A DNA stretch of 64,000 nucleotides from Bacillus sp. AFS001701 (GCF_002559405.1 NZ_NTZO01000107.1:1-64000); one strand, 5' to 3'. Shown: positions 54,942 to 63,678, counted from the stretch's first letter. Notes: generated by a model from the sequence alone, not told the origin. Made by a program: numbers and translations.

Positions 54942-56636
54942 ATGCATAAATTCAAGGTAGGTTCGAATGGAGAAGTGGAGACTACCTTGCGTGGTGCCGA
55001 ATTATTAGGTGTACCAATGCTTAATAAAGGAGTTGCATTTACTCAAGAGGAACGAAAAGAATTAGGTTTAACAGGATTATTACCGCCAGCTGTACTGACG
55101 CTGGAGGAGCAAGCTAAACGAGCTTACGCGCAATTCTCGTCACAACCTACAGATTTGCATAAAAATGTTGCATTATCAGCTTTACATGATCGTAATGAAA
55201 CATTATTTTATCGAGTACTAACTGATCACTTACCTGAAATGCTTCCGGTTGTTTATACACCAACCGTTGGGTTAGCAATTCAACGTTATAGTAATGAATA
55301 TAGAAGACCTCGTGGTTTGTACCTTTCAATTAATGAAGAAGATGGTATTGCGGAAGCATTTGATAATTATGGGGCAAATGCAGATGAAATTGATTTAATC
55401 GTTATTACTGACGGTGAAGGAATATTAGGAATTGGTGACTGGGGAGTTGGAGGTATTAATATCGCAATTGGTAAATTAGCGGTATATACAGCTGCAGCAG
55501 GTATTGATCCAGCAAGAGTATTGCCAGTCGTTTTAGATGTTGGTACTGATCGTGAAGAGCTACTAGATAATCCATTTTATGTTGGAAACCGTCATCCTCG
55601 CGTTCGCGATAGCCGATATGATGCGTTCATTGATAAGTTTGTAACGACTGCTGTAGAAAAATTCCCAAATGCATTACTTCATTGGGAAGATTTTAGTTCT
55701 AAAAATGCACGAAACATTTTAGATAAATATCGTCACCAAGTTTGTACTTTCAATGATGATATTCAAGGCACAGGAGCTGTATCACTTGCAGCTGTATTAG
55801 CAGCAGTGAATGCATCTGGTATTCCATTAAGTGAACATCGTGTAGTTGTACTCGGTGCAGGAGCGGCTGGTATTGGAATCGCAGATCAAGTACGTGATGC
55901 AATGGTACGTGAAGGCCTTTCATTCGAATTAGCAAACCGCAGATTCTGGTGTATTGACCGAAATGGATTGCTTGCAGAGGATATGCAAGGGTTGTTCGAC
56001 TTCCAACAACCGTATGCACGCCCAATCGAGGAAAATAACTCAGGTGTAAGCCTAGCAGAAGTTGTAAGCCAAGTTCATCCTACGATTTTAATTGGTACTT
56101 CAACGGTTGCCGGTGCTTTCACAGAAGAGATTGTAAAAGATATGGCAGCACATGTTGAAAGACCTGTAATTTTACCGATGTCCAATCCTACACCACTTGC
56201 AGAAGCAAAACCTTCTGATTTAATTAAGTGGACTGAAGGAAGAGCATTGGTAGCAACAGGAAGTCCTTTTGCTCCAGTAACATATAACAAAACGGTTTAT
56301 GTAATTGGTCAATCAAATAACGCGCTTATTTTCCCAGGCTTAGGACTTGGAACAAATGTTTCACGCGCTAGTATTATTACGGATGGAATGTTTGCAGCGG
56401 CTGCAGAAGCTGTAGCGGAAATGATCGATGTAAGTAAATTAGGTGCACCTTTACTTCCTCAAATCGAGAATCTACGTACTATTTCTGAAGTAGTTGCGAT
56501 TGAAGTAGCAAAAGCAGCAGTTGCTGATGGAGTAGCACGAGTTGTACACGACGATATTGAGCAAGCAGTACGAAACGCAATGTGGGAGCCTGCATATCGT
56601 CCGATTAAAGCTACAAAAGAATTGGTCACTATATAA
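54942..56636 (+). CDS. NAD-type malic enzyme (MaeA/SfcA family)
   Basis: Oxidative decarboxylation of malate to pyruvate and CO2. Long bacterial form (564 aa). The catalytic Tyr region is [13 protein letters not shown], the Lys lies in [14 protein letters not shown], metal ligands in [11 protein letters not shown] and [10 protein letters not shown], and the Rossmann loop is [14 protein letters not shown]. In B. subtilis maeA, malS and mleA are paralogues; which one this matches cannot be decided. With aspA it routes aspartate carbon through fumarate/malate to pyruvate. No cre or GlnL box is visible immediately upstream. Confidence 0.9.
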   Translation: MHKFKVGSNGEVETTLRGAELLGVPMLNKGVAFTQEERKELGLTGLLPPAVLTLEEQAKRAYAQFSSQPTDLHKNVALSALHDRNETLFYRVLTDHLPEMLPVVYTPTVGLAIQRYSNEYRRPRGLYLSINEEDGIAEAFDNYGANADEIDLIVITDGEGILGIGDWGVGGINIAIGKLAVYTAAAGIDPARVLPVVLDVGTDREELLDNPFYVGNRHPRVRDSRYDAFIDKFVTTAVEKFPNALLHWEDFSSKNARNILDKYRHQVCTFNDDIQGTGAVSLAAVLAAVNASGIPLSEHRVVVLGAGAAGIGIADQVRDAMVREGLSFELANRRFWCIDRNGLLAEDMQGLFDFQQPYARPIEENNSGVSLAEVVSQVHPTILIGTSTVAGAFTEEIVKDMAAHVERPVILPMSNPTPLAEAKPSDLIKWTEGRALVATGSPFAPVTYNKTVYVIGQSNNALIFPGLGLGTNVSRASIITDGMFAAAAEAVAEMIDVSKLGAPLLPQIENLRTISEVVAIEVAKAAVADGVARVVHDDIEQAVRNAMWEPAYRPIKATKELVTI

Positions 56637-56645
56637 AAACAAAAC

Positions 56646-56676
56646 TACAGCTTGTATTATCAAGCTGTATTTTCTT
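56646..56676 (+). terminator. Terminator after the malic enzyme gene
   Basis: TACAGCTTG (56646-56654), 6-nt loop, CAAGCTGTA (56661-56669), TTTTCTT. Perfect 9-bp stem. Confidence 0.85.
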
Positions 56677-56704
56677 ATGAAATTTCGTAGTATGGAGGAT
56701 CATT

Positions 56705-58063
56705 GTGTTAATAACAACAAGGCGATATACTAGTAGCAAAAATCAGGAAGTGGCGGATTTGAAATCAAAAGGACTGCAAGGTAAAGATATCTGGATTGTT
56801 ATTGCACTTATGGTTATAGTTCCAATAGCGGGTGAACTGAACTTTCATCCATTTGATAATATATTTCGCGTTAGTTTTGGAACCCCAATTTTTTTCTTTT
56901 CTTTATTGTATTTTAGGAATTATCATTCTGTTTTAATGGGGCTATTAATAGGCATATCTGTCTTTGTATTCCGTGTTGGACTAGATTGGTTAGTATTGAC
57001 CGATTTTAATCTTGCCTCATCTTTTTCAGTTAGATTTCCTACTTTCTTATATTATTTTTCATATTCCATTTTATTTTATTTACTGAAGGTGAATCGGTTT
57101 CAGCATCCTTTACTAATAGGAATCTTCGGTATTACTATTGAAATCACTTCTAGTTTAATCGAATTAATACTTCAACTATATGGGATGGGTTCTTCACTTA
57201 CAGTCGATGAGCTAAACAAAATTATTATTATTGCAGTGTTTAGAAGCTTCTTTGTATTAGCGTTTATCAATATGATGAAACTTTACGAGCTAAAACTAAA
57301 GGAATCGCAAACGCGTAAAGAAAATGAAAATATGCTTATGCATTTATCCAATTTGTATGTAGAGTCTGTTTATTTGAAAAAGACATTACAAAATGCCGAA
57401 ACAATAACGAAAGAATCCTACAATTTATATCGAGACATGAGTAAATACAAACAGGAATTAGGAGTTCCAATTGAAAAATGGGGGAGCAAATCTTTAAGAA
57501 TTGCAGGAGAGGTACATGAAATAAAAAAGGATAACCAAAGAATTTTTGCTGGACTTTCTAAACTAATTACAAGTGAAAGTTTGCCTGAATATATGAGTGT
57601 AAATGATTTAGTGACAATGGTTATTCGAATTAATCAAAAATATGCAGGCATGCTAGGAAAGAAAATTGAGTTTATTTCTCAAGTAAAGGGACAACATCCG
57701 CATTATCATATCTATCTAATGCTATCATTTATTAATAATTTAGTTGCGAACGCAGTTGAAGCTATAGAGCATAAAGGGACGATTCTCTTATCAATAGAAA
57801 GAGTTGAAGATTGGATTGAATGTAAGGTTATTGATAATGGACCTGGAGTTCCTTCAAAAAATATGAAGCTTATTTTTAAACCTGGATTTACTTCTAAATA
57901 TAGCCATGATGGAACCCCATCTACAGGAATCGGTTTATCCTATATCAAAGAAATGGCAGAAGAACTTGGAGGAGAGGTTACTCTCAATCAAAAAGAGAGT
58001 GAATGTATTTTTACGATTCGACTACCAATCGGAGCTCTCGTCTTAGAAAGGATGAATTTATGA
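56705..58063 (+). CDS. glnK: GlnK-like sensor histidine kinase
   Basis: Membrane sensor of the YcbA/GlnK type. About six hydrophobic segments (roughly 29-45, 60-70, 76-98, 110-127, 134-158, 172-192) are followed by a coiled region, an H-box EVHEIKKDNQRI with H271, and the HATPase domain with NNLVANAVEAIE, DNGPGVP and STGIGLSYIKEM. 452 aa. GTG start 6 nt after GGAGG. The stimulus is unknown here; glutamine is sensed in B. subtilis. Overlaps the regulator gene by 4 nt. Confidence 0.83.
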   Translation: MLITTRRYTSSKNQEVADLKSKGLQGKDIWIVIALMVIVPIAGELNFHPFDNIFRVSFGTPIFFFSLLYFRNYHSVLMGLLIGISVFVFRVGLDWLVLTDFNLASSFSVRFPTFLYYFSYSILFYLLKVNRFQHPLLIGIFGITIEITSSLIELILQLYGMGSSLTVDELNKIIIIAVFRSFFVLAFINMMKLYELKLKESQTRKENENMLMHLSNLYVESVYLKKTLQNAETITKESYNLYRDMSKYKQELGVPIEKWGSKSLRIAGEVHEIKKDNQRIFAGLSKLITSESLPEYMSVNDLVTMVIRINQKYAGMLGKKIEFISQVKGQHPHYHIYLMLSFINNLVANAVEAIEHKGTILLSIERVEDWIECKVIDNGPGVPSKNMKLIFKPGFTSKYSHDGTPSTGIGLSYIKEMAEELGGEVTLNQKESECIFTIRLPIGALVLERMNL

Positions 58064-58992
58064 ACTTTTATATTACAGATGATGATGAAGTTTTTCGATC
58101 GATGTTATCACAAATTATAGAGGATGAAGAATTAGGTGAAGTGGTTGGTGAAGCGGAAGACGGCTTTTTATTAGATGCAAATACACTTGAAATAAATCAA
58201 GTTGATATATTATTTATCGATTTATTAATGCCTCTTCAGGACGGTATAGAAACAATACGGAGTATGGGGTCTTCATTCAAAGGGAAAATTATTATGATTT
58301 CTCAAGTGGAGTCTAAAGAATTAATTGGAGAAGCTTATTCTCTCGGTATTGAATATTACATTACTAAGCCATTGAACAAAATTGAAGTGATATCGGTCGT
58401 TAGAAAGGTCTTGGAGCGGATTCGACTAGAGCGATCGATTTTTGATATTCAAAAGTCATTAAGTAATGTTTTTGAGGTAAATTCAATCAATCAACATAGT
58501 CCAGTGTCTGATAAAAAGAAAATTACGGATTGGGGACAGGTTCTACTATCAGAACTTGGCATAGCTGGAGAAAATGGAAGTAAAGACTTGCTTGATATGC
58601 TTAATTACCTATATGAATATGAAACGAATGTTGGTTTAGAGGCAGGATTTCCTACATTAAAGGATATTTACACGCACATTAGTTTGAAAAAGCTAGGGAT
58701 TGTAAATTCTCAAGAAGACGTTGAGCGGGAAAGGAAATCATCAGAACAACGAGTTCGTAGAGCAATTTATCAATCATTAAACCATATGGCATCAATAGGA
58801 CTGACAGATTTTGCGAACCCTAAATTTGAAAATTATGCTTCAAAGTTTTTTGATTTTGAAACAGTTCGTCAAAGAATGAGTGAATTGAAGCAAGTATCCT
58901 TGACTTCATCAACACATACTCGCATTAATGCAAAGAAATTTATACAAGTTTTATACTTTGAATCGAAACAGCTTTTAGTTGAAAGATATTAA
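58060..58992 (+). CDS. glnL: GlnL-like response regulator (YcbB family)
   Basis: Receiver domain with acidic pocket DDD (7-9), phospho-acceptor D54 (ILFIDLLMP) and the late lysine in TKPLNKIEV. The C-terminal YcbB-type DNA-binding domain (about 175-310) contains SSEQRVRRAIYQSLNHMASIGLTDF and FENYASKFFDF, typical of B. subtilis GlnL. The start is ATG 58060 after AGAAAGG, overlapping the kinase stop (ATGA), so the pair is translationally coupled. 310 aa. Its likely target is the direct repeat at 51905-51920. Confidence 0.87.
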   Translation: MNFYITDDDEVFRSMLSQIIEDEELGEVVGEAEDGFLLDANTLEINQVDILFIDLLMPLQDGIETIRSMGSSFKGKIIMISQVESKELIGEAYSLGIEYYITKPLNKIEVISVVRKVLERIRLERSIFDIQKSLSNVFEVNSINQHSPVSDKKKITDWGQVLLSELGIAGENGSKDLLDMLNYLYEYETNVGLEAGFPTLKDIYTHISLKKLGIVNSQEDVERERKSSEQRVRRAIYQSLNHMASIGLTDFANPKFENYASKFFDFETVRQRMSELKQVSLTSSTHTRINAKKFIQVLYFESKQLLVERY

Positions 58993-59006
58993 AAATAAAT
59001 TTTATT

Positions 59007-59041
59007 AGGCCCTCAAGTAGCGCTTATGCTGAGGGCCTTTT
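59007..59041 (+). terminator. Terminator after glnL
   Basis: AGGCCCTC (59007-59014) / GAGGGCCT (59031-59038), then TTTT. 16-nt loop. Confidence 0.85.
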
Positions 59042-59218
59042 CGTATGAGATTACTTTCTGGAATAAACTAACAAGTATACTCATATTTTAAAATGACGAA
59101 AAATTAAAAAATTCTAATAATTCGTTCTGGAATTGTAGCATACATGATTTTTAAAAGAATAAAATAATATACCTTAATAAATTATATCTATGGACATCTA
59201 CGTTAGGGGTGATGTACA

Positions 59219-60544
59219 TTGAGCTTGATCGACTGGATAATGGGCAAAATGAATTTTCAATCAAGTACTAATTCTTTTGAATTATTAAATGATGAAGGGG
59301 ATGGTCAATTAACATTAGGCGATACATTATTTAAGAATGATGTGATCAGGGCATGTATTAGACCTAAAGCCAATGCAATTGGAAAACTAAAAGTAACGCA
59401 TGTTAGAGAAAATAATAGAGAATGCAAGATTAACCCTGATCCATGGGTTTATAATGTACTGCAAGAACCAAATCCATTTATGTCTAGGCAATTACTTTTA
59501 GAGAAAATGGTAACTCAGCTTGACCTAAACAGTAATGCGTTTGCATTTATAAAGCGAAATGATTTTGGTTATCCTACTGCTATTTTTCCTATTCCTTGTA
59601 CGAAAGTTGAAGTGCTCGAAAATAATCAAGGATTGATCTTTTTAAAATTCACATTCAAAACCAAAAATGTACTAATTTTACCTTATAGCGATATTATTCA
59701 TTTAAGACAAGATTTTAATAGTAATGATCTATTTGGTACGCCCCCATATGATCCCTTACTTCCTTTATTAGAAGTGATTGATTCTGTAGATGACAGTATC
59801 GTCAATAATGTAAGTAACAATCGTTTTATGAATTGGTTATTAAACTTTAAGGAAGTACTAGATCAAGATGATATGATTAAGAATACGAATGAATTCGTAA
59901 ACAATTATATGAAATATACAGGAGACGGTGTAAAAGCAGGTTTTTCAGAGCCAACTTACACTTTACAACAAGTACCTTCAAATAATTATGCTCCAGAAGC
60001 ACAAAGAACAAGTGATGCAATCAAAAGAATCTATAGTTTTTTTAATACGAACGAAAACATCGTTCAAAGTACATTTAATGAGGATCAGTGGAATTCGTAT
60101 AATGAAGCTGTTATTAATCCTTTAGTCATCCAGCTAAATAATGAATTTACACGTAAGTTCTTCACCCCAGCGGAACGGAAAAATGGTAATCGGATCGTTT
60201 TTGAAGCATCTAACTTAGAATTTGCATCGATTGCAACTAAATTAGCATTTTCAATTATGGTAGAACGAGCTTCTTTAACTCCTAATGAATGGCGTTCTCT
60301 ATTTGGAATCGGACCAATCCAAAGAGGAGATGTACCACTTCTAAAAAATGATACAGCACCAATCGATCAGAAAGAAAGAGATAGAGAATTTGAGTTGCGT
60401 GTTGAAAGGGAAAAGAAACGCGAAGAAGAAATTGAAAGATGCAGACAAGAGTGTTTAGAAGAATGCAAAGAATTTAAAGAATTTTGTAAGGAAGAACAGA
60501 AGAAACTTTTAGAAAAACCAGAAACAGACGAAAAAAATAATTAA
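59219..60544 (+). CDS. Orphan HK97-type phage portal protein
   Basis: The portal is the dodecameric DNA-entry ring of tailed-phage heads. The N-terminal and central parts (VIRACIRPKANAIGKL, LDLNSNAFAFIKRNDFGYP, HLRQDFNSNDLFGTPP) and the later LEFASIATKLAFSIMVERASLTPNEWRS match HK97 gp3-like portals. 441 aa, about full length. The last 50 residues are a charged coiled coil with C408, C412, C416 and C423. The start is TTG 59219 after AGGGGTGATG. There is no terminase, protease, capsid or tail gene nearby, and it has its own terminator. Function in the host is unknown. Confidence 0.83.
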   Translation: MSLIDWIMGKMNFQSSTNSFELLNDEGDGQLTLGDTLFKNDVIRACIRPKANAIGKLKVTHVRENNRECKINPDPWVYNVLQEPNPFMSRQLLLEKMVTQLDLNSNAFAFIKRNDFGYPTAIFPIPCTKVEVLENNQGLIFLKFTFKTKNVLILPYSDIIHLRQDFNSNDLFGTPPYDPLLPLLEVIDSVDDSIVNNVSNNRFMNWLLNFKEVLDQDDMIKNTNEFVNNYMKYTGDGVKAGFSEPTYTLQQVPSNNYAPEAQRTSDAIKRIYSFFNTNENIVQSTFNEDQWNSYNEAVINPLVIQLNNEFTRKFFTPAERKNGNRIVFEASNLEFASIATKLAFSIMVERASLTPNEWRSLFGIGPIQRGDVPLLKNDTAPIDQKERDREFELRVEREKKREEEIERCRQECLEECKEFKEFCKEEQKKLLEKPETDEKNN

Positions 60545-60556
60545 TTAGATAAAATA

Positions 60557-60593
60557 GAGCTATTAACTAATTATTAGTTAGGCTTTTTTTTTT
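60557..60593 (+). terminator. Terminator after the portal gene
   Basis: TAACTAA (60564-60570), TTA, TTAGTTA (60574-60580), with flanking AGC/GCT pairing and a T10 run. Confidence 0.85.
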
Positions 60594-60707
60594 CAATTAG
60601 AAAGTTAGCATAGGTTAAATAGATAGGATACTTGTCCGAACACTTTTTCTATTGGTTCATATAGTAAAGTAAAAGCTAATATTAAACCTATTTATGGAGT
60701 TGTTTAT

Positions 60708-61976
60708 ATGTTTGAAAAAGATGCGATTATTACCCTATTAGGTAGTTCTGGCGGAGTGGCAAAGGCAGTACTTTCTATATTTAATAAAGCGGCAAAGGAT
60801 CCAAATGATCCGCTCCAACAGATAATGAAAAATGCCAGGTTTCATTTAATTGATTTGAAACAGAAAGATTTAACCTATTTTGAAAGGATTATTCCTAACC
60901 TAATAGAAAACGTTACATTTCATGAAATGAATGTTAATAATATTGATTTATTGAAAAAACATCTAATAGAGAGTAATACAGTTATTGTAGTTGATGTTTC
61001 TAGAGCAGATTCTGTTGAAATGTTACGCTGTTGTAATGAGTTTGGTGTGAAGTATGTCAACACAGCTTTAGAAAGTGAAATAGTAGATGAAGATGAAAGT
61101 ATTAGTTCTGGGTTCCCGCTTAAAGAACGCTTACGTATCTTCGAGGAAAATAAACGAAAGTTTAAAAATACTACAGCAATTATTGGTTCAGGAATGAATC
61201 CTGGGATTGTGCAATGGATGGCAATCGATTTAATGAACCAATTCCCTTCCGAAAAACCTCTTGCATGTTACATTGTTGAACATGATAATTCTTTTTATGA
61301 AAACCCTTCAATAGCTCAAAAAGAAACAATTTACACCACTTGGTCCCCAGATTGCTTCCTAGAAGAGGCTGTCACAAGCTTTCCTATGTTTGTTAAACAA
61401 AATATTCCAATCTTCTTGTATGATGATGTTTATTCAGTTGAATTTAAAGTAACGTTAGGGGAAAAAGTCTTTTATGGTTGTCTTATGCCACATGAAGAAG
61501 TATTTATTATTGGCAAATTGTTCAACTTAGAAAGCGGTTTTGTGTATCGTGTTAATGAGCATACAACAAATCTAATTAGAAATAATTTAAAAAACAAGGA
61601 CGAAATATTGGGTTTTGATAAAAAGCTTCTAGATCCTTCAACAGCTCCATTGGTAGGAGAGGACGTGGTTGGAGTTTTACTTGTGTACGAAGATAAAGAG
61701 CGCTATATCTATAATGTTATGAACAATAAAGATTCATTCGCTAATTACGGTACAAATGCAACCTATCTTCAAGTTGCGTGCGGAGTTTATGCAGGAGTTG
61801 CAAGTTTATTTTTGGATACTGTATTAAAAGGTGCCTACTTTGTAGATGAGTTAGTATTAAATACAAATAGTAAATATGGACAGTATTTAAAATATCATAT
61901 GCCTCAGTTTGTATATGGAAAAAATGAAAAAAGTGATGGATTACTTTTACAAAGAATGAAATCATTCGATAATTAA
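60708..61976 (+). CDS. Homospermidine-synthase-like / saccharopine dehydrogenase-fold protein
   Basis: N-terminal NAD(P)-binding loop LLGSSGGVAKAV (10-21). Segments resemble homospermidine synthase: GSGMNPGIVQWM (160-171), E191 in VEHDNS, W212 in TTWSPDCF, H262/E264 in PHEEVF, and a C-terminal ATYLQVACGVYAGVASLF. At 422 aa it is shorter than the roughly 475-aa proteobacterial enzyme. A polyamine role is inferred, and another NAD(P)-dependent amine chemistry is possible. Monocistronic, between two terminators. Confidence 0.7.
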   Translation: MFEKDAIITLLGSSGGVAKAVLSIFNKAAKDPNDPLQQIMKNARFHLIDLKQKDLTYFERIIPNLIENVTFHEMNVNNIDLLKKHLIESNTVIVVDVSRADSVEMLRCCNEFGVKYVNTALESEIVDEDESISSGFPLKERLRIFEENKRKFKNTTAIIGSGMNPGIVQWMAIDLMNQFPSEKPLACYIVEHDNSFYENPSIAQKETIYTTWSPDCFLEEAVTSFPMFVKQNIPIFLYDDVYSVEFKVTLGEKVFYGCLMPHEEVFIIGKLFNLESGFVYRVNEHTTNLIRNNLKNKDEILGFDKKLLDPSTAPLVGEDVVGVLLVYEDKERYIYNVMNNKDSFANYGTNATYLQVACGVYAGVASLFLDTVLKGAYFVDELVLNTNSKYGQYLKYHMPQFVYGKNEKSDGLLLQRMKSFDN

Positions 61977-61983
61977 AAATACG

Positions 61984-62017
61984 AAAGAGGGGGAAAGTTT
62001 TTTGATTCCCCTCTTTT
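61984..62017 (+). terminator. Terminator after the homospermidine-synthase-like gene
   Basis: AAAGAGGGGGAA (61984-61995) pairs with TTCCCCTCTTTT (62006-62017). The rest of the gap to ybaK (62018-62200) is AT-rich, with no clear gene; a weak TTCAAA/TATTAT promoter-like pair lies near 62078-62105. Confidence 0.85.
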
Positions 62018-62216
62018 ATATTTTATTTAAGTACAGGTAGACTTTTGTAAGTCTCGAAAAATGCGTTTTCAATTCAAAATTAATACAATTTTTCTATTAT
62101 ATAAAATCTGTGTCTTTTATGAAAATTACTATTTTTTTATGGAAGAAATTAAGTATGTAGTTTTTGAATGAAGCACCCCTTTTCGTCTTAGACTATGGCT
62201 ACGGGGAGGTTTCATC

Positions 62217-62648
62217 ATGAATCTTATAACAAATTTCCGAGAAAAAAGAAGAGCAAAGCAAATTACATTTGAAAAGAGTTTATTAAAAGAACTAAAAATA
62301 ATGCAATTAAAAGCCCAATTAAAGGATTCATTTTCCTACTGTATAGACGCAGACATTAACCAAAGAAAAGCAAGAGAAGATTACTGTTTAGAGTTAGCGG
62401 TAGAAACATATTTATTGGGTGCAAGATATAGCCGATTTGGTTTTTATGGTGAGCCAATTGAGAATGTTAAAAGAAGATCAGCTAAAGAATCTGAATGGTT
62501 AGCTTATTTATTTTATTCATCTGTATTTGGTCGTAAGGATGATATTCAAACAGAACCATTTGACCGATGTAAATCTTTTTTAAATAATTGGTGGTTAGAT
62601 GGATATGTAAAAGGAGAAAGAAGACATAGACTTCGTTTATCAAAGTAA
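62217..62648 (+). CDS. ybaK: YbaK, DUF2521 family protein
   Basis: Small conserved Bacillus protein of unknown function. 143 aa; the recognisable parts are EAVETYLLGARYSRFGFYGE-like (ELAVETYLLGARYSRFGFYG), ENVKRRSAKES and the C-terminal WWLDGYVKGERRHRLRL. The strong ribosome site GGGGAGG (62203-62209) supports the ATG. It marks the return to the B. subtilis gene order (ybaK-cwlD-salA). Confidence 0.88.
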   Translation: MNLITNFREKRRAKQITFEKSLLKELKIMQLKAQLKDSFSYCIDADINQRKAREDYCLELAVETYLLGARYSRFGFYGEPIENVKRRSAKESEWLAYLFYSSVFGRKDDIQTEPFDRCKSFLNNWWLDGYVKGERRHRLRLSK

Positions 62649-62649
62649 G

Positions 62650-62678
62650 TCATATTCTTCCTAGTTGTCCCATATATT
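62650..62678 (+). promoter_or_regulatory. Candidate SigE-type promoter of cwlD
   Basis: TCATATT (62650-62656), 14 nt, CATATATT (62671-62678), close to the mother-cell SigE pattern (KMATATT-N14-CATACANT). An inverted repeat TTGTCC (62665-62670) / GGACAA (62686-62691) overlaps it. In B. subtilis cwlD is sporulation-controlled. Confidence 0.45.
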
Positions 62679-62706
62679 TTTTATAGGACAATCAGGGGGA
62701 GAAAAA

Positions 62707-63417
62707 ATGAAAAGATGGCATTTAATCGTTATCATTGTAACCTTTGTTTTTTTGATTTTGAGTATACCTTTATTACAAAAAACTTCAAAGACCTGGAATT
62801 TTAGAGGACTACCTTTAGATGGAAAAGTGATTGTTTTGGATGCTGGGCATGGTGGACCAGATGGAGGTGCTTCAGGTGGAGATGTTATTGAAAAAGTTGT
62901 TGCTCTATCAATAACAAACAAACTAAGGGATTATTTACAAGGTCAAGGCGCAACGGTTATTATGACAAGAGATGGAGATTACGATCTAGCAGAGGATGGA
63001 ATGAAAGGATATAGTAGAAGAAAAAGCGTTGATTTAAGGAAAAGGGTAGAAATTATTAATGGATCGAACGCAGACCTATACATATCAATTCATTTAAACT
63101 CCTTACCAAGAACATCTTCAAAAGGTGCACAAACATTCTTTTATGGTTCATTAATTGAAAATGAGCGATTTGCAAAATACGTCCAAGCTGAGTTAAGGGA
63201 AAGTCTAAATAATACTCATCGATTAGCGAAAATTATTAATCATGTTTATTTGATGAAATATGCGAAAGTACCAGGAGCGCTTGTAGAAGTTGGCTTTTTA
63301 TCAAATTATGAAGAAAGTCAGCAGTTAAGAGATGAAGAATATCAAGATAAACTTGCTGCAGCTATATATAGAGGGGTTATTAGATATTATACAGATAAAA
63401 ATGAACCACCGAATTAA
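62707..63417 (+). CDS. cwlD: CwlD, spore cortex N-acetylmuramoyl-L-alanine amidase
   Basis: Removes the peptide from muramic acid so that muramic-delta-lactam can be made in the spore cortex. An N-terminal signal/anchor (about 5-22) is followed by the Amidase_3 domain with zinc ligands H48 (LDAGHGG), E62 and H129 (SIHLNS) and the catalytic E194 (VEVGFLSN). 236 aa. ATG 62707 after AGGGGGAG. Its presence indicates an endospore-former. Confidence 0.95.
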   Translation: MKRWHLIVIIVTFVFLILSIPLLQKTSKTWNFRGLPLDGKVIVLDAGHGGPDGGASGGDVIEKVVALSITNKLRDYLQGQGATVIMTRDGDYDLAEDGMKGYSRRKSVDLRKRVEIINGSNADLYISIHLNSLPRTSSKGAQTFFYGSLIENERFAKYVQAELRESLNNTHRLAKIINHVYLMKYAKVPGALVEVGFLSNYEESQQLRDEEYQDKLAAAIYRGVIRYYTDKNEPPN

Positions 63418-63423
63418 TCGGTG
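63407..63423 (+). repeat. Hairpin fragment at the cwlD stop
   Basis: CACCGA (63407-63412) / TCGGTG (63418-63423), overlapping the last cwlD codons. Nearly the same hairpin recurs 165 nt downstream as a full terminator (63588-63616), with repeat copy 2 between them. Confidence 0.55.
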
Positions 63424-63554
63424 TTTCAAACTATTGACAAACGCTCGCTTTCTTCGTTACTTCGTCTGCTTACGGTGCTCATTACCGTTTAGGGTAACTC
63501 CGCTCCGCACAGACTTCGTGCCTCGAAAGACAAACGTTTTCAATTAGTTTGAAA
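63424..63554 (+). repeat. Structured dispersed repeat, copy 2
   Basis: 131-bp element beginning 6 nt after the cwlD stop. TTTCAAACTA (63424-63433) is the exact complement of TAGTTTGAAA (63545-63554), and pairing continues imperfectly for about 20 bp. Internal blocks are shared with copy 1 at 54720-54851, and it has several short inner stems. No coding capacity. Confidence 0.75.
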
Positions 63555-63587
63555 ATCATATTTTTTGGACTTCGTCTATGATAAGGG

Positions 63588-63616
63588 ACCGCCGAATTAT
63601 TCGGTGGTTTTCATTT
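63588..63616 (+). terminator. Terminator downstream of cwlD
   Basis: ACCGCCGA (63588-63595), 5-nt loop, TCGGTGGT (63601-63608) with one G-U pair, then TTTCATTTTT. The stem repeats the hairpin at the cwlD stop codon. Confidence 0.8.
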
Positions 63617-63659
63617 TTACTAACTAATTAATGTTACTTAAGACTAACTATGATACATG

Positions 63660-63678
63660 TGTTATACTATTTAGTATA
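63660..63678 (+). promoter_or_regulatory. salA extended -10 promoter with palindromic operator candidate
   Basis: Extended -10 TGTTATACT (TATACT at 63663-63668) with no good -35. The perfect inverted repeat TATACTA (63663-63669) / TAGTATA (63672-63678) covers the -10 and start-site region, so a dimeric regulator could act here. Confidence 0.5.

Noticed and set aside
59042-62200. Search for further prophage genes, integrase or attachment sites around the portal gene
   Set aside because: No other phage-like protein, tRNA gene or direct-repeat pair that could be att sites was found by reading.
63332-63547. 71-codon frame over the cwlD end and repeat copy 2
   Set aside because: It starts inside cwlD and runs through the structured repeat; no ribosome site or recognisable protein.
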